Source: Aspidapion aeneum (Eukaryota > Arthropoda > Insecta > Coleoptera > Brentidae). From it: a stretch of 64,000 nucleotides of DNA. Positions within the stretch are counted from its first letter, which is position 1; each line of letters begins with the position of its first letter. The stretch spans positions 126,774,640-126,838,639 of the forward strand of contig OY755039.1 in the NCBI GenBank assembly GCA_963576565.1, in the 5' to 3' direction. Shown here one piece after another: positions 11,473 through 22,852 of this stretch. The notes under the pieces were generated by a model, which saw only the letters and a program-made list of their open reading frames with translations, was not told where the DNA came from and made no database searches. A program made the translations under genes and the position numbers.

Positions 11473-11960
11473 CAGAAATGAAGAGGGTGAACTTAGTAAA
11501 ATTTAACATATATGAAACAATAGTGAAAAGCACGCTGTTGTATGGAGTAGAGACTTGTCGCGTAACAGAAAAATACAAAACAAAAATGAAAAGTATCAAA
11601 ATGGATGCAATAACAAGATCAATGAAAATATCTAGAACAGATCATATAAGAAATGAGACTATAAAAGAAAGAATTGGAATCGAGGGAAGCATAACGGATG
11701 ACAACACTAAGAGACAACTGATATTGTACAGCCATGTACAACGGATGAACGACGAAAGATCACCAAAGCAGGTCCTAGAATAGCAACTAATAGGGCGCAG
11801 AAAAAGAGGGCGTCCTATAATAAAATGACAACAGTCAATTCAAAGATCAATGAGTTAAAAAAACCTGACAGAAGATGATTTAAAGGAGGTGGAGAATAGG
11901 CCTTGGCAAACGTAGAAAAACGTTCCAAACCGATATAGTAGTGGTAGAAGCCGATGAAAA
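11469..11960 (+). pseudogene. Non-LTR retrotransposon 3' end (RT C-terminal region)
   Basis: The 104-codon frame includes YETIVKSTLLYGVETCRVT, RQLILYSHVQRMNDER and, after a stop, RKRGRP and LTEDDLKEVENR. The order LLYGxE(T/S)W-like, then W(Y/F)GHVxRM-like, then GRRxRGRPxxxW, then a short acidic tail, is characteristic of the end of many insect non-LTR reverse transcriptases. Several stops show it is decayed. It lies inside the pogo-like element. Confidence 0.75.
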
Positions 11961-12189
11961 CTAATTAGTATAATTTTAAAAAAACTATTTTTGTTAAGTA
12001 AAGGATTTCCTTTTTTTATGGTTTTGTGTTCATTTAAAATAAAATCATTACTTATTCTATTAATTCACGCTTTTTAGTTATATTTATACATTTTTTGTTA
12101 TTAAAAAAAGTCCTTAATAATCCGGATTCCTCGATAATTCGGATCGGGCAGGTTTTCATTGATCCGGATTATCGAGTCACCACTGTATA

Positions 12190-13870
12190 CAAACTGTTCC
12201 CTTTAAGAAACTTAATTATGTTGCACATGATCGGAAATGGCGATGGCATTAAGGTAAAAGTTTTAGTGGCCATAGGGCAGTCTGTTTAAGTTTTAGTGGC
12301 CATAGGGCAGTCTGTTTAGAAAAGTAAAAACTAATTTAGCAGATGTTTAAATAAGAATACATACATAACGGTGTAGCAAGAGGTAAAAGAACAGGGGAAC
12401 TTGTTTTCATTTTTCATTCCACCATAAAAGTTACTGAACGGACCACCCCTCAGAAGGTGCCTATCCAGACACAACGCAGTAGGCCGAGCTAAGCATGAAT
12501 TGAGAAGGGTTAAGGAAAGGATTTATATTTCTATTCTTATCTTAACACCTAAATTAGATTTTTTCTCTTTTTAAGCGTGCTTTCCTATGATCACTCTTAA
12601 TAGCATGTTCCAAATGAATAAATATACCTAGTTTGTATAAATTTATTATATTTTTTATAGCATTAAGAGAAATAATAAAAAAGCGATTGCGAGGCTGGTT
12701 TATAAAAATTCATCCGGTACTGTCTTAAATCACAGCATTTTACAATTTTTCTAAGGTCAGCTTCTAGTAAGTAATAAAATAGCTATACAAGGTGTATTGT
12801 AACCAATGCATTAAACTTTGGGGTGCTTTGGTTTGATCAAAAGACAAAAGTTTTTTGTTTCCAAGTTCGTCAATTTAGTAGAGTGTGGGAAAACTGTGAA
12901 TTTTAAGAATGACAAATTTCGCAACGTCAAATGATTTTTTAATTTATTATGATCAAAAAATATCCAAAAAACTTATGGGTTCAGGTGATACAGGGTGGCC
13001 AAATAACTTTTGCGAAAAGTTTCAATACTTTTGTACGGATCTAAATTAACACCTCATTTTTGTATTGCATAACTTCTCAAAATTTTTACTGTCTGATGTA
13101 AAATGACATCCTGTATCCTAAAAATAAAGAGGTTTCATGCAGAATGTAACAAAAACTTTTTCCTTCTTTTTATCTTCCCACCAACGCAACCCTCAAAAGT
13201 ATGGTGCATTGGTTATATATACCTTGTATATTTACAGGTATTGCGAAATCAAATAAAGAGGTCGCGCAAATACAAAAAAGACAATTTGCGATCTTCTCAA
13301 GTTTGTATTAACACGTACAGCTGATTTTAAAAAAACTAATCTCGAAAGTACTTTTTAGGAAAAACAGTCCTATTATTGAACGTCATTACTGTAAGAATTT
13401 AAACCCGATATAATATATAAGTATACTGCTTAAGATAAAAAGGAGTTTTTCCAGTCGTATCCGATTTTTTAAAAATCAACTGTACGTGTTACCTATTATT
13501 GTTTTCATGAGGATGTAGCGCATCTTGGTAAATATAATAGCATATGACAATTAAAACCAAATTTTCTATGATAGTGTCTGGTAGCAATTTGCAGTGGAAT
13601 TTTTAACAATTAAAATACATTTACAATAAATATCTACCTATCTAAGAATAAATATTTTTTTGTTCAGTTTATCGCATTGGCTAGTACCTAGTCACTCCGC
13701 GAGGTAGTGGCATAGGTTTAAAGATCTTTAATGTAAAACCAAATTATATTTTTATAAATTTATAAAACAAGACAAATGCAATTAAACTGGAACATTACTC
13801 AATTTAAAAACAGCCCCTTTTTTAAGTCATATGTCATCTAAAAAAGTTTTTTTTGGCTTGATGGGAGAGC
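12190..13870. other. Intergenic, no recognised gene
   Basis: AT-rich. The only clear structure is the 30-bp tandem pair at 12258-12317. No exon or transposase was recognised on either strand. Confidence 0.5.
12258..12317 (+). repeat. 30-bp direct tandem duplication
   Basis: The unit AAGTTTTAGTGGCCATAGGG plus ten further bases (CAGTCTGTTT) occurs twice back to back, without mismatch. Confidence 0.9.
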
Positions 13871-13874
13871 TAAA

Positions 13875-15863
13875 GCCCATCACACACAAAAATATATAGC
13901 GCATAGCACAAGCTCCGACCAATCAGCTATCGCCCAGAAGACGCCAAATTTTTTTTTTTTTTCAACCATTCTTTGGCATAATATGCGATTGCCTTACCAA
14001 TCATGTCTGCATTTATTTCCTTATAAATTCACTACTACTGAACCGATTTTAATGAAATAAAAAATATCCTGGTTAGAATTGATTTCTTTTTAAAGATTAT
14101 GATCAAAGTTTATTGCCATCTTAAAATTTAAGATAGTAGACAAAATCATACGTGATTCTTCAAAATGGCGTGTTTTTTCTCATTTTCCGAAAATGTTTTA
14201 GTTTTTTTTTAATTTATAGAAAAGCACTACTTTTCCCTCAACGATGTACAAATTAGTAAAATCAGTGTGATGGTTCTCAAAAAATCCATTTTTGTTTCAA
14301 CCATTGTTTTACAGATTATACGATTGCATTATAAATTTATTCGTTATTACTAAACCGATTTTAGTGAAATAAAAATTAATTGCTCTTCAAAGAACTACTT
14401 TTCTTTCGCATAAGGAGGTACAAATTATTAAAATCGTGTAGTGGTTCTCACAAAATCTGATTTAGTTTTAACCCTTGTTTTACAAATTATACGATTGGAT
14501 TGCGAATCCTGCCGGCATTCATTTCTTTATAAATTCATTCTGAACCAATTTGATCTTTAAAGATCAATCAGTTTGCACCATGATGTTTTTTTTTTCAGTA
14601 AAATCTGTTCAGTAACAATTAGTTGATAAAGAACTGAATGCAGACAGGATTGGAAATGCAATCGTATAATTTGTAAAACAATGGTTAAAACAAAATCAGA
14701 TTTTGTGAGAACCACTTCACCGATTTGGTTACTTTGTACCTTAAGCGGGAGAAATGTAGTATTTTTTCTATAAATTAAAAAAAAACTAAAACATTTTTGG
14801 AAAATAAGAATAAACGTGCCTCTTTAAAGGGCCAAGTATGATTCCGAGTCCGACATCTTAACTTAACGTCAAATTTCGATTATAATCTTTAAAGAACAAT
14901 CAATTCTTACCATGATTTTTTTTATTTCACTAAGATCAGTTTAGTAATAATGAGCTTATAAGGAAATGCAAGCAGACAGGTGTGGCAATGCAATCGTATA
15001 ATCTGTAAAATAATGGCTGAAACCAAAATAGATTTTTTGAGAGCCACCACACCGATTTTACATATTTATACCTCCTTGTGCGGGGGAAAAGTAGTGCATT
15101 TTTATAAATTAAAATAAAACCTAAAACATTTTTAGAAAATAAGAATAGAAGTAGTATGATTTTGTCCGCCATCTTAAATTTTAAGATTACGATACATTTT
15201 GATCATGATCTTAAAGAAGCAGGATTTTTTTTTATTTCCTTAAAATCGGTTTAGTAGTAATAAATTTATAAGGAAATAAATGCAGACATGATTGGCAAGG
15301 CAATCGTATAATATTGAAAACAATGGCTAAAACAAAGATATTTTTTTTAGAACTACTAAACCGATTTTGCTGATTCGTACCTTGTTGTGCATGGCAAGAA
15401 TGCAGCTTTTTTACTGATTTAACAAAATATTAAAACATGTTCGCAACACAATAATAAACGAGCATGTTTGAAGGGTACATTTTAATTTCGTCCGCCATCT
15501 TGGATTTTGAGATGGCTGACAAAAAAATATATTTAGTCAAAACTCTGATTAATTCTCTGCCAAGTGGAGTTTGTCCCATTAAAATCGATAATATAGTTTA
15601 AAACTTATAATGAAAAAAAAATTGACCAGTTTATTTTGGCCCACGCATCCCACCCCATTATCCATCTCAAAAATATTTAATCGTTATCCATCTCAAAAAA
15701 ATCACAGAGTGCACAAAAACAAAACAAATTTCATAAAAACAAACCGGACAAAAACACCTCCAAAACCAGAAAACTTAGGTTAATATATATTCGTGTTGGA
15801 TGGACATTTCCATAAGACCAGCCATGCTATGCTATGCACTATGCATTTTTGTGTGTGATGGGC
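13875..15863. mobile_element. TIR element (GCCCATCACACACAAAAAT ends) with inverted internal modules
   Basis: The left end GCCCATCACACACAAAAAT is mirrored at 15845-15863 (ATTTTTGTGTGTGATGGGC in core). Internally a module of roughly 200-250 bp (AACCGATTTTA-TGAAATAAAA, an ACGATTGCATT-like block, CAACCATTGTTTTACA) recurs at least three times in one orientation up to about 14560. It then recurs in the opposite orientation (AATCGTATAATTTGTAAAAC and similar near 14660, 14990 and 15300). No transposase was found. Probably a composite foldback-type non-autonomous element. The end lies about 100 bp beyond the phosphatase stop codon, so it may form part of that gene's 3' UTR. Confidence 0.6.
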
Positions 15864-15963
15864 ATAATCAAGATCCAAACAACAAAATAACCAAAGAATA
15901 ATCAGAGCTTTATACTGGTATTTACCTTACAGCATACAACTATGTACGTTATGGTAAAACTTA

Positions 15964-16101
15964 TTAGTCTGTTGCTCCAATCAGAATATCGTAGCAGGGC
16001 TTACATACCGGAACTGGTTTTTGTGTGGCGTGACCCGGCAACAGTGCTTGTTTGGTTATGCATCTTGTGCAGAATATGTCGCCACATTTTCTGCAATGGT
16101 T
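15964..16101 (-). CDS. Mtmr6: Myotubularin-related phosphatase, last exon (FYVE finger)
   Basis: Last exon of the phosphatase gene. It reads NHCRKCGDIFCTRCI, then KQALLPGHATQKPVPVCKPC, YDILIGATD and a TAA stop at 15964-15966. The HCRxCGxIFCxxC block and the final VCxxCY are the zinc ligands of a FYVE finger, which usually binds phosphatidylinositol 3-phosphate on endosomes. In this gene that is also the expected substrate of the catalytic domain. A GTATGT lies inside the exon at 16008-16003 and could be taken for a splice donor, but reading through it completes the finger. The basic patch is RKNHCR rather than the canonical RRHHCR. Acceptor AG at 16102-16103. Confidence 0.85.
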   Translation of the reverse strand, partial: NHCRKCGDIFCTRCITKQALLPGHATQKPVPVCKPCYDILIGATD

Positions 16102-16332
16102 CTGTAAAAAAGAAGATCAAAATGCTAATGGTTCAATAAAACAATCAAAGTTGAAATAACCAATAAATAAAAAATAGTTTACAGAATTATACACAATTTG
16201 TAACCAGGAATCAATAAGGTAAGAAGAACTCATGAAGAACACTCATTATTAGTTACCTCAGGAATCAAGCTTTATCACATCAAATAATTTTAATTTATTT
16301 TTAAAAGCTTTGCCAAATTGTAATATTTTTAC

Positions 16333-16500
16333 CTTTCGGCTAACATGATCAAACGGCAAAGAACAGCTGCATTCACTGGTGCTTCTAAGAGGTTTCCAGT
16401 CAAGTGCCACGGAATCGAGTTCTTTGGCAAGGTGATCCATTTGCGAATCATCTGATGGTACCCCGTTTGTAGATGGAGTTTCCGATATGTGCTTGTCCAA
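16333..16500 (-). CDS. Mtmr6: Myotubularin-related phosphatase exon (FYVE first half)
   Basis: 56 codons, phase 0 at both ends. It begins LDKHISETPSTNGVPSDDSQ, a polar linker, and ends DWKPLRSTSECSCSLPFDHV followed by SRK. The CSC pair supplies the first zinc ligands of the FYVE finger, with C-x-C spacing instead of the textbook C-x2-C. A spacing of this sort may be a lineage variant, and I cannot check it against relatives. The acceptor CTTTCAG ends at 16501 and the donor GTAAAA starts at 16332. It joins directly to the last exon. Confidence 0.85.
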
Positions 16501-16727
16501 CTGAAAGCAAAGAAGATTATCAATTGAACAGGAAAAAAGATCGCAGTAAATATTGATCACATTAAATCATTTAGTGCACAATATAGCAGTCTATTTTTTA
16601 ATATATAATTTTGTGAGTAACAGGCTGCATTTTTGTAAATAGTTTAATTTTGCCAAAACAACTTTTTCCCCTGAGAAAATTCTTGAAAGTGAAGGCGCAA
16701 ATTTGTAGGACAATGTTGCTATTTATC

Positions 16728-17551
16728 AAACGTGGAATTTCGTACCCGTGAATTTAAAAATCAAACAAGTTTCGTGGCTAATCGGGCACAAAGGAGTTTT
16801 TGTTTCCCTCATATTTTTCCGTGGGTAGCCTGAAAGCTTAACCTCATGGGGGTCCAAGATCTAATGGACACCTAATAAGTGTTGACAGTTAACTGTTTCG
16901 TCCTTATGGGACTCCTCAGAACACTGCTGGTCAATGTGACAAATCTTGCGAAGTTAATTAGACGGTTTTGTCTCTAATCAAATGTAAATAGTGAGAAAAC
17001 TATCGCAAGAAGCGCCATCTACCGAGATACGAGAGAAACAAAAAGCAAAAGCAGGCGAAACACTGCTATACAATATCGATCAATGAAAAGATCGAATGCA
17101 AATAAAAGAAAACAACTATAGTCCGTGACCTACGACAGCTCTTTGTCTTTCAGGCCGGATCAACGCATATTGCATTTTTACCCGTCATCAAGACAGTGAG
17201 CGTCAATCAACGGAATTTTTAAGCCAAATAATACTAACAAACGTGGAATTTCGTACCCGTGAATTTAAAAATTAAACAAGTTTCGTGGCTAATCGGGCAA
17301 AAAGGAGTTTTTGTTTCCCTCATATTTTTCCGTGGGTAGCCTGAAATCTTAACCTCACGGGGGTCCAAGATCTAATGGACACCTAATAAGTGTTGACAGT
17401 TAACTGTTTCGTCCTTATGGGACTCCTCAGAACACTGCTGGTCAATGAATGTGACAAATCTTGCGAAGTTAGACGGTTTTGTCTCTAATCAAATGTAAAT
17501 AGTAAGAAAACTATCGCAAGAAGCGCCATCTACCGACATACGAGAGAAACA
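16728..17551. repeat. Two 313-bp direct repeats in an intron
   Basis: 16728-17040 and 17239-17551 share about 313 bp starting AAACGTGGAATTTCGTACCC and ending ATACGAGAGAAAC, with few differences (a 4-bp insertion, a 4-bp deletion and some substitutions). The spacer of about 198 bp is unrelated. The inner block GGTCCAAGATCTAATGGACA recurs in diverged form at about 63690-63780, so this is an interspersed family and not only a local duplication. Class unknown; an LTR pair of a short element is one possibility. Confidence 0.75.
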
Positions 17552-18864
17552 ATGCCACGGGTGGTCGCAGTGGAAGGGCTGCAAGGCCCACTCACATATG
17601 AATCATCGTTAACGGCATTTGCGTGCGGAAAAATCAATTTTCTACACTTGTTGAGAAAATAACTATTTGTTGTTTTAAAAAGTCGGAGACGACAGCCTTT
17701 AAGGTATTTGTTTTCACAAAGGGTGTAAACAGTATAGAGCACAATATTTAGGAAGCCAAAATAAGAAAAAATGTGATACGGGTGATTTTGCGTAGCGAAA
17801 CTTACGCATATCGTTTTATTCCTCTTAAGCAAATAACTTGAAAAATTGATATTTTGAGAGTGTGTACATGTTTCTTTTAACATAATTTTTTCTTAAAAAT
17901 GTTACTAAATTTATTAATCTTGCTATACTATATATCAATATAGATCAATCACTATCAAATTTTGCAAGGTTTTTTTACCATGCACTGATATTCTTTATCG
18001 TAGTCTTTATATTCAATATTTTCACAACATAGTTCAAAACAAATTGATTTTTATCCTGTGAAACCGGTGTCTTGTGCCACACGTTAAATAAATTACGTCG
18101 GCCAATCCCATGCGCCAACGCTGAAACAATAAATCATAGCTAATACTCCGGCTAGAACCGGCAGCGGCATGTAGCACAAATGCAACCCTTGATACATGAT
18201 TGAAATAATAAAGTCACAAACGCAATTGATACGGACTTTTTCAGTCCAATTTATATAATACATATTTGAAAAATTATAATAATTCAATACACAACTTTTA
18301 TTTAATTTTTTTAATAAGCAACTTGAAGCTTTTCCAATGGTTTAATAGTAAAAATTAAAGATACTAATCCATATTTATACTATACGTGAAGAAATCACCA
18401 TCTGGTTCACCAACTTAGAGCACTTTTGAAATTCGCCTTTCCGCGCGGAAGTGCGGGTCATTATATAGGCTATCAAGCGGCCTATGACTTGTCGTCGTGA
18501 CAACTGACAACGAGTTAGTTGATCGATTTTCTGCATTGGGGTTTACTAATAAGGTAATTGGGCACTTTTCTAAGACAGTGGTTCCGCAGCTCCGTGAGCC
18601 GGGGGCAAAAAGGTGGGTGCACGCAGTGCAAAACTGAATTCAAAAATTTCTCTCAAAAAAGTCTATATCAATGGAATAAAAACACTGAACCAGTGCACTA
18701 GTGCATGTGCTGCACTCATGGGCGTAGTCAGGGTCTCGCTTAGGGTAAACTTAATTTAAGATTAACTTGCGAGGATTGCGAATAAACCTTGATAAAACGT
18801 CTTACTAAATGAGCTAAAGCCAAGATGGGGCAGGTGATGGGGAGGCCAACAAACAGACATTTAC
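17552..18864. other. Intron of the phosphatase gene, no recognised exon
   Basis: AT-rich and without a convincing exon. The 117-codon minus-strand frame at 17530-17883 has no recognisable domain. Confidence 0.5.
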
Positions 18865-19032
18865 CTTTAAAGGATGATCGTGATCGGCGTTTTCGAAGTC
18901 TGTGGAAGACCTGGTTTGGTTGTACATCAACTTGTTGTCCAGTTGTACATTGTTGCAGAGTTGCGGTTTCAAAGGTTTACCCCTTCTTCTGTCCATCGAT
19001 TTCATTAGTAACGACTTCATCGAGTTGATTTT
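18865..19032 (-). CDS. Mtmr6: Myotubularin-related phosphatase, linker exon
   Basis: 56 codons, phase 0 at both ends. It begins KINSMKSLLMKSMDRRRGKP and ends FENADHDHPLK. It is basic and polar with no known domain, and sits between the phosphatase domain and the FYVE finger, where relatives have a variable, often coiled-coil linker. It was chosen because it has a TTTTAG acceptor (AG at 19033-19034), a GTAAAT donor, the correct phase against both neighbours and no stop. Support is by phase and splice sites, not by conserved residues, so it is less certain than the others. Confidence 0.65.
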
Positions 19033-19671
19033 CTAAAAAAAGATTTATTTCAAAAATCTATTGCTACAGTAGTGCCAATAATTTAGTAACCAGCTAAAAC
19101 TTCATGAAAATCTGCTTACACCATTTGAAATCATTTATGCCTATTGAAAATTCCAGTCTAGTGAAACTGGACCTTTTATGGAAAAAGTAAATATAAAAAA
19201 TATAGGTTAAAAAAGGTCTACAACATTTATCCAAACCATTTTTTACATAACCTAAAATACTTCGAGCAAAATTTATTTTTTACAAAATTTGTTAGAAACT
19301 TTTCTTATTATGTCTTAAACAATTTTTTTAAGTTAAAATATTCATTTTTACCTTTTATTTTGATTTTTAAACTCCACTACCCAATATCCGCACTTTCCTT
19401 TTTCAAAATAAAGAGGTAAAGTTTAACCCCTAAAAGGGGATGCGTGGCATACAAATTTAAAAAATTCAAAAAGTGCCCTCTCGCTATTAAAATAGACGTA
19501 TTCGAGGGTTTTTTCAAAAACGTACGATAAATGCCCAAAAACCCATCTGTGATCTTTAAAAAAAGCACTGTATAATGTACAGGGTGTCCCATTTTTTATT
19601 GTATTGAATGGGAAACTCACTTATTATAAAACAGGGGATTGGAGATTTCACATTACTGTCCTTAAATTTTG

Positions 19672-20343
19672 GGTTAACAAAGTATAAAAGGCAACTTTAT
19701 AGGGGTATAGTCAACCACGGACACCGGTGTTTCGGAAAAAGGCATTTCCATCCTCAGCGTGGCTTGCCTGACACAAAGTAGAAGAAACTGACTACAAGAT
19801 ACAAGGTAAATCAAAAAGAATGAAAAAATAGGTAAAACCTATTTTTCATTCTACGAGTGAAACGACAGCGAACCAAGGAAACTAAGTCCATGGCGGGACG
19901 AAAACGTCCACCGGTCTATAAGGAAGAAAGGCATTTTGTCACAGTTCAACCAGACCATGCTATCACCGTATCCACGGTATCGGTTTGAAACCGAAAACAA
20001 TGAGTTAACAAAGTATAAAAGGCAACTTTATCGGGGTATAGTCAAGCACGGACACAACCACGCTGAGGATGGAAATGCCTTTTTCCGAAACACCGGTGTC
20101 CGTGGTCGACTATACCCCTATAAAGTTGCCTTTTATACTTTGTTAACTCATTGTTTTCGGTTTCAAACCGATACCGTGGAGACGGTATAGCATGGTCTGG
20201 TTGAACTGTGACAAAATGTCTTTCTTCCTTATAGACCGGTGGACGTTTTCGTCCCGCCATGGACTTAGTTTCCTTGGTTCGCTGTCGTTTCACTCGTAGA
20301 ATGAAAAATAGGTTTTACCTATTTTTTCATTCTTTTTGATTTA
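19672..20343. mobile_element. Foldback element inserted in the TIR element
   Basis: A near-perfect palindrome of about 540 bp (19806-20341, arms near 250 bp, centre near 20075) is preceded by a 134-bp partial copy of its own arm. The insert is flanked by the 12-bp direct repeat CCTTAAATTTTG (19660-19671 and 20344-20355), a likely target duplication. A third copy of the same arm lies at 24773-25027 in another element. No protein is encoded; open frames on both arms are mirror images. Confidence 0.75.
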
Positions 20344-20589
20344 CCTTAAATTTTGAGAGAAGAAAAAAATATTTCAAACGGTTTTTTCTAGCCCTTCTAC
20401 TTTTGAAGCTATAAGGGAAAATTCAAAAATTCGGAATCCAAGAAATTCACTCTTAGGGCAGATATTTCAATTCTGTTAAAACTTCTTTCAGAAAGGTGAT
20501 TATGATAATAAAATGACGTCAAATTTTTGGTCCTTCGAGTCAAATCTGAAATTGCAGAATAAAATAAAGACAAATACGGACCTGGGTTT

Positions 20590-21115
20590 TTTTTAAATTT
20601 TAGATAGGAGTGTTAGCTCCCGCTAAATTTCGCGGTTGTTTTTAATTTTTAAAACCACACAATTGGATGACGGACAGAGTACATTTTTCGCGCATTTTGA
20701 CATGCGCACCAAGAATCAGAGAGATCCTTTCTACCGCCTCGAGAAAAATGGCGTGTTAATTACTTTCTCCAACTATTACAAATTTCTACACTTGAAAGTG
20801 CTCGATTTTGGTGTACTGAAGCATAGAACTAGAAACTTCAGCCCTTCAGCTGCGTGGTGCCATCATTAGATCCAATCAGGGGCCCCTGGAACGTGGAGAA
20901 ATTGGCTGCAAACTGGTGAGTACTTTGTCTCTGATTTCCGTTGTGTGGGTACCAGCAATTAACCTATGGACCTTTAATTATTTCGTGATTTCATATCAAT
21001 TAATTTATGTTTGTTCGCGCTTTCATTTAATTAAATATATACAGTCCATTGCAGTTATCGTTTTTCTAACTGCGGGCAGACATAGGAGTTAATAGAGGAC
21101 CCAATGTAAAGCAAA
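20590..21115. other. Unpaired unique loop inside nested inverted repeats
   Basis: About 520 bp that does not pair with anything around it. It is richer in G+C in places, with text such as CGCGCATTTTGACATGCGCA and an AACTGGTGAGTAC site that looks like a splice donor (near 20909-20921). No protein domain was recognised. It could be captured host sequence or the remains of the element's own interior. Confidence 0.45.
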
Positions 21116-21394
21116 AAATTTTAAAAAAATCTAGGTCCGTATTTAACTAGTTAATTTTTTTTTCAGAAATCTCAAATCCGACTCGAGGGGCCAAAAATTT
21201 GACAACGTCATTTTATTGCCAGGATCAACTTTCTGTAGAAAAGTTCTAACAAAATTGAAATATCTGCACTAATAACAAAGGTATGACCGATTTTTACAAT
21301 TCCGAATTTTTGAATTTTCCCTCGTAGCTCCAAAACTACAAGGGAAAAAACTTTTGACATATTTTTTATTTAGGTCTCGAAATTTGAGGACAGT

Positions 21395-22785
21395 AATGGG
21401 TAATTCCATTTAATATCCACAAATGAGTGCCCCTCATAGTCTTAGATTTTATTTATTTTTTTTACAGTGGATAGGCAGGCCCCAAAAAACTCAAACTTTG
21501 TTTTTTCATCCCCACCCCTCTTTTTTAGTGTCGATTTAAAATTTCCCAAAATGAGCCATGCAGTCCTAATTTGAAAAAATTCTAGTTCATACACGAATTA
21601 AGCCACCGATATCAAACAAACTGCAAATTGTGAAGAAAGATTTGTTCGTTTAAACCTGTTTGAACATAATAAGTTATTGATGTACTAAACAAGTTTTGTA
21701 CCGATTTAAAAAAAAATAAATTTTTAAAAAAATTTCATATTTTATAAATTTATATCTGCTTATGATAACTTGCAACCAAAAAAATCTTCATACAGTTTGT
21801 AGCCAATGACCTTTTCTTATCTAAAATTAATATAAAATTTTTCAAAAAATATGGCTTAGTCTATAAACAAAAAAAAATTAAATTGAGGTTTTTGAAAAAT
21901 TGCGTTTTTAGCTATATTCCGGAGTCAAAAAGGTCATGTTTGAGTGAGTCGATTTAAACCAAATTAGGCTGGTTATCATGAGAAAGTATTAGTCTTCAAT
22001 AATCATAATTAAAATGTTTGTGTATATTCGCCTATAACCAAATCTATATAAAATCATATACTTTCAAATGGGTAGCTACGATTTTGAATATTATAGGTTA
22101 TAGGCGAACATAATATAGACACAAAGGGCAATTACAAGCAAAATACACAAACATTTTAATTATGATTATTGAAGACCAATCTCGTGATAACCAGCATAAT
22201 TTGGTTTAAATCGACTCACTCAAACATGGCCTTTTTGACTCCTGAATATAGCTAAAAAAGCAATTTTTCGAAAACATCAAGTTAAATTTTATTTTGTTTA
22301 TAGGCTAAGCCATATTTTTTGAAATTTTTTATACTAATTTTAGATAAGAAAAGGTCATTGGCTACAAACCACATAAAAATTTTTTTGGTTGCAAGTTATC
22401 AGAAGCAGATATAAATTTATAAAATATGAAATTTTTTTAAAAAGTTATTTTTTTAAAAATCTGCACAATGCCTGTTTAGTACAGCAATAACTTATTATAC
22501 TCAAAATAGGTTTAAACGAACACAGCTTTCTTTACAATTTGCGGTTTGTTTAATATCGGTGGATTCGTGTATGAACTAGAAGTTGTTCAAATTAGGACTA
22601 CATGGCTCATTTTGGGAAATTTTAAATGGACACTAAAAAAGAGGGGTGGGGATGAATTTTTTTTTTTTGAGTTCTTAGAAGTTTTTTGGGGCCTCTCTAT
22701 CTACTGTAAAAAAATAAATATAATCTAAGACTATGAGAGGCACTCATTGGTGGATATTAAATGGAATTACCCTAATGTGATATTT
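21395..22785. repeat. Large inverted repeat, arms about 690 bp
   Basis: The left arm begins GGGTAATTCCATTTAATATC and the right arm ends with its inverse. Matching blocks run inward through CTCATAGTCTTAGATT, GACTCACTCAAACATG-type text and AATCATAATTAAAATG, up to a centre near 22080. The two arms differ at scattered positions, so it is an old palindrome. Confidence 0.8.
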
Positions 22786-22852
22786 CCAATCTTTTATCTT
22801 TTATAATTAGTGAGTTTCCCATTTAATACCATCAAAAATGGGACACCCTGTA

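Larger units (their letters stand above)
11105..12185 (+). mobile_element. pogo/Tigger-like DNA transposon remnant
   Basis: Ends CAGTGGTGACTCGATAATCC on the left and its inverse (GGATTATCGAGTCACCACTG) on the right, flanked by TA at 11103-11104 and 12186-12187. These termini closely resemble those of the pogo branch of the Tc1/mariner superfamily. Several internal GATAATCCGGAT-like copies sit next to the left end. A CENP-B-type start (11386-11472) supports the assignment. The body is replaced by a LINE fragment. Confidence 0.75.
19580..22850. mobile_element. TIR DNA element (CAGGGTGTCCCAT ends), composite, non-coding
   Basis: Ends CAGGGTGTCCCATTTTTTAT and its inverse (ATGGGACACCCTG at the right), extended by GGGAAACTCACT. 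It is flanked by TA at 19578-19579 and 22851-22852, as expected for Tc1/mariner-type insertion. The interior is built of nested inverted repeats: the left flank 20355-20585 pairs with 21125-21395, and 21395-22075 pairs with 22085-22785. A foldback element sits within. No transposase was found. Confidence 0.7.

Noticed and set aside
16003..16008. GTATGT as splice donor of the last phosphatase exon
   Set aside because: Reading through gives the final VCxxCY of the FYVE finger and a stop codon soon after, so it is exonic.
19936..20293. Two opposite open frames in the foldback palindrome
   Set aside because: They are mirror images of the same arm sequence, not genes.
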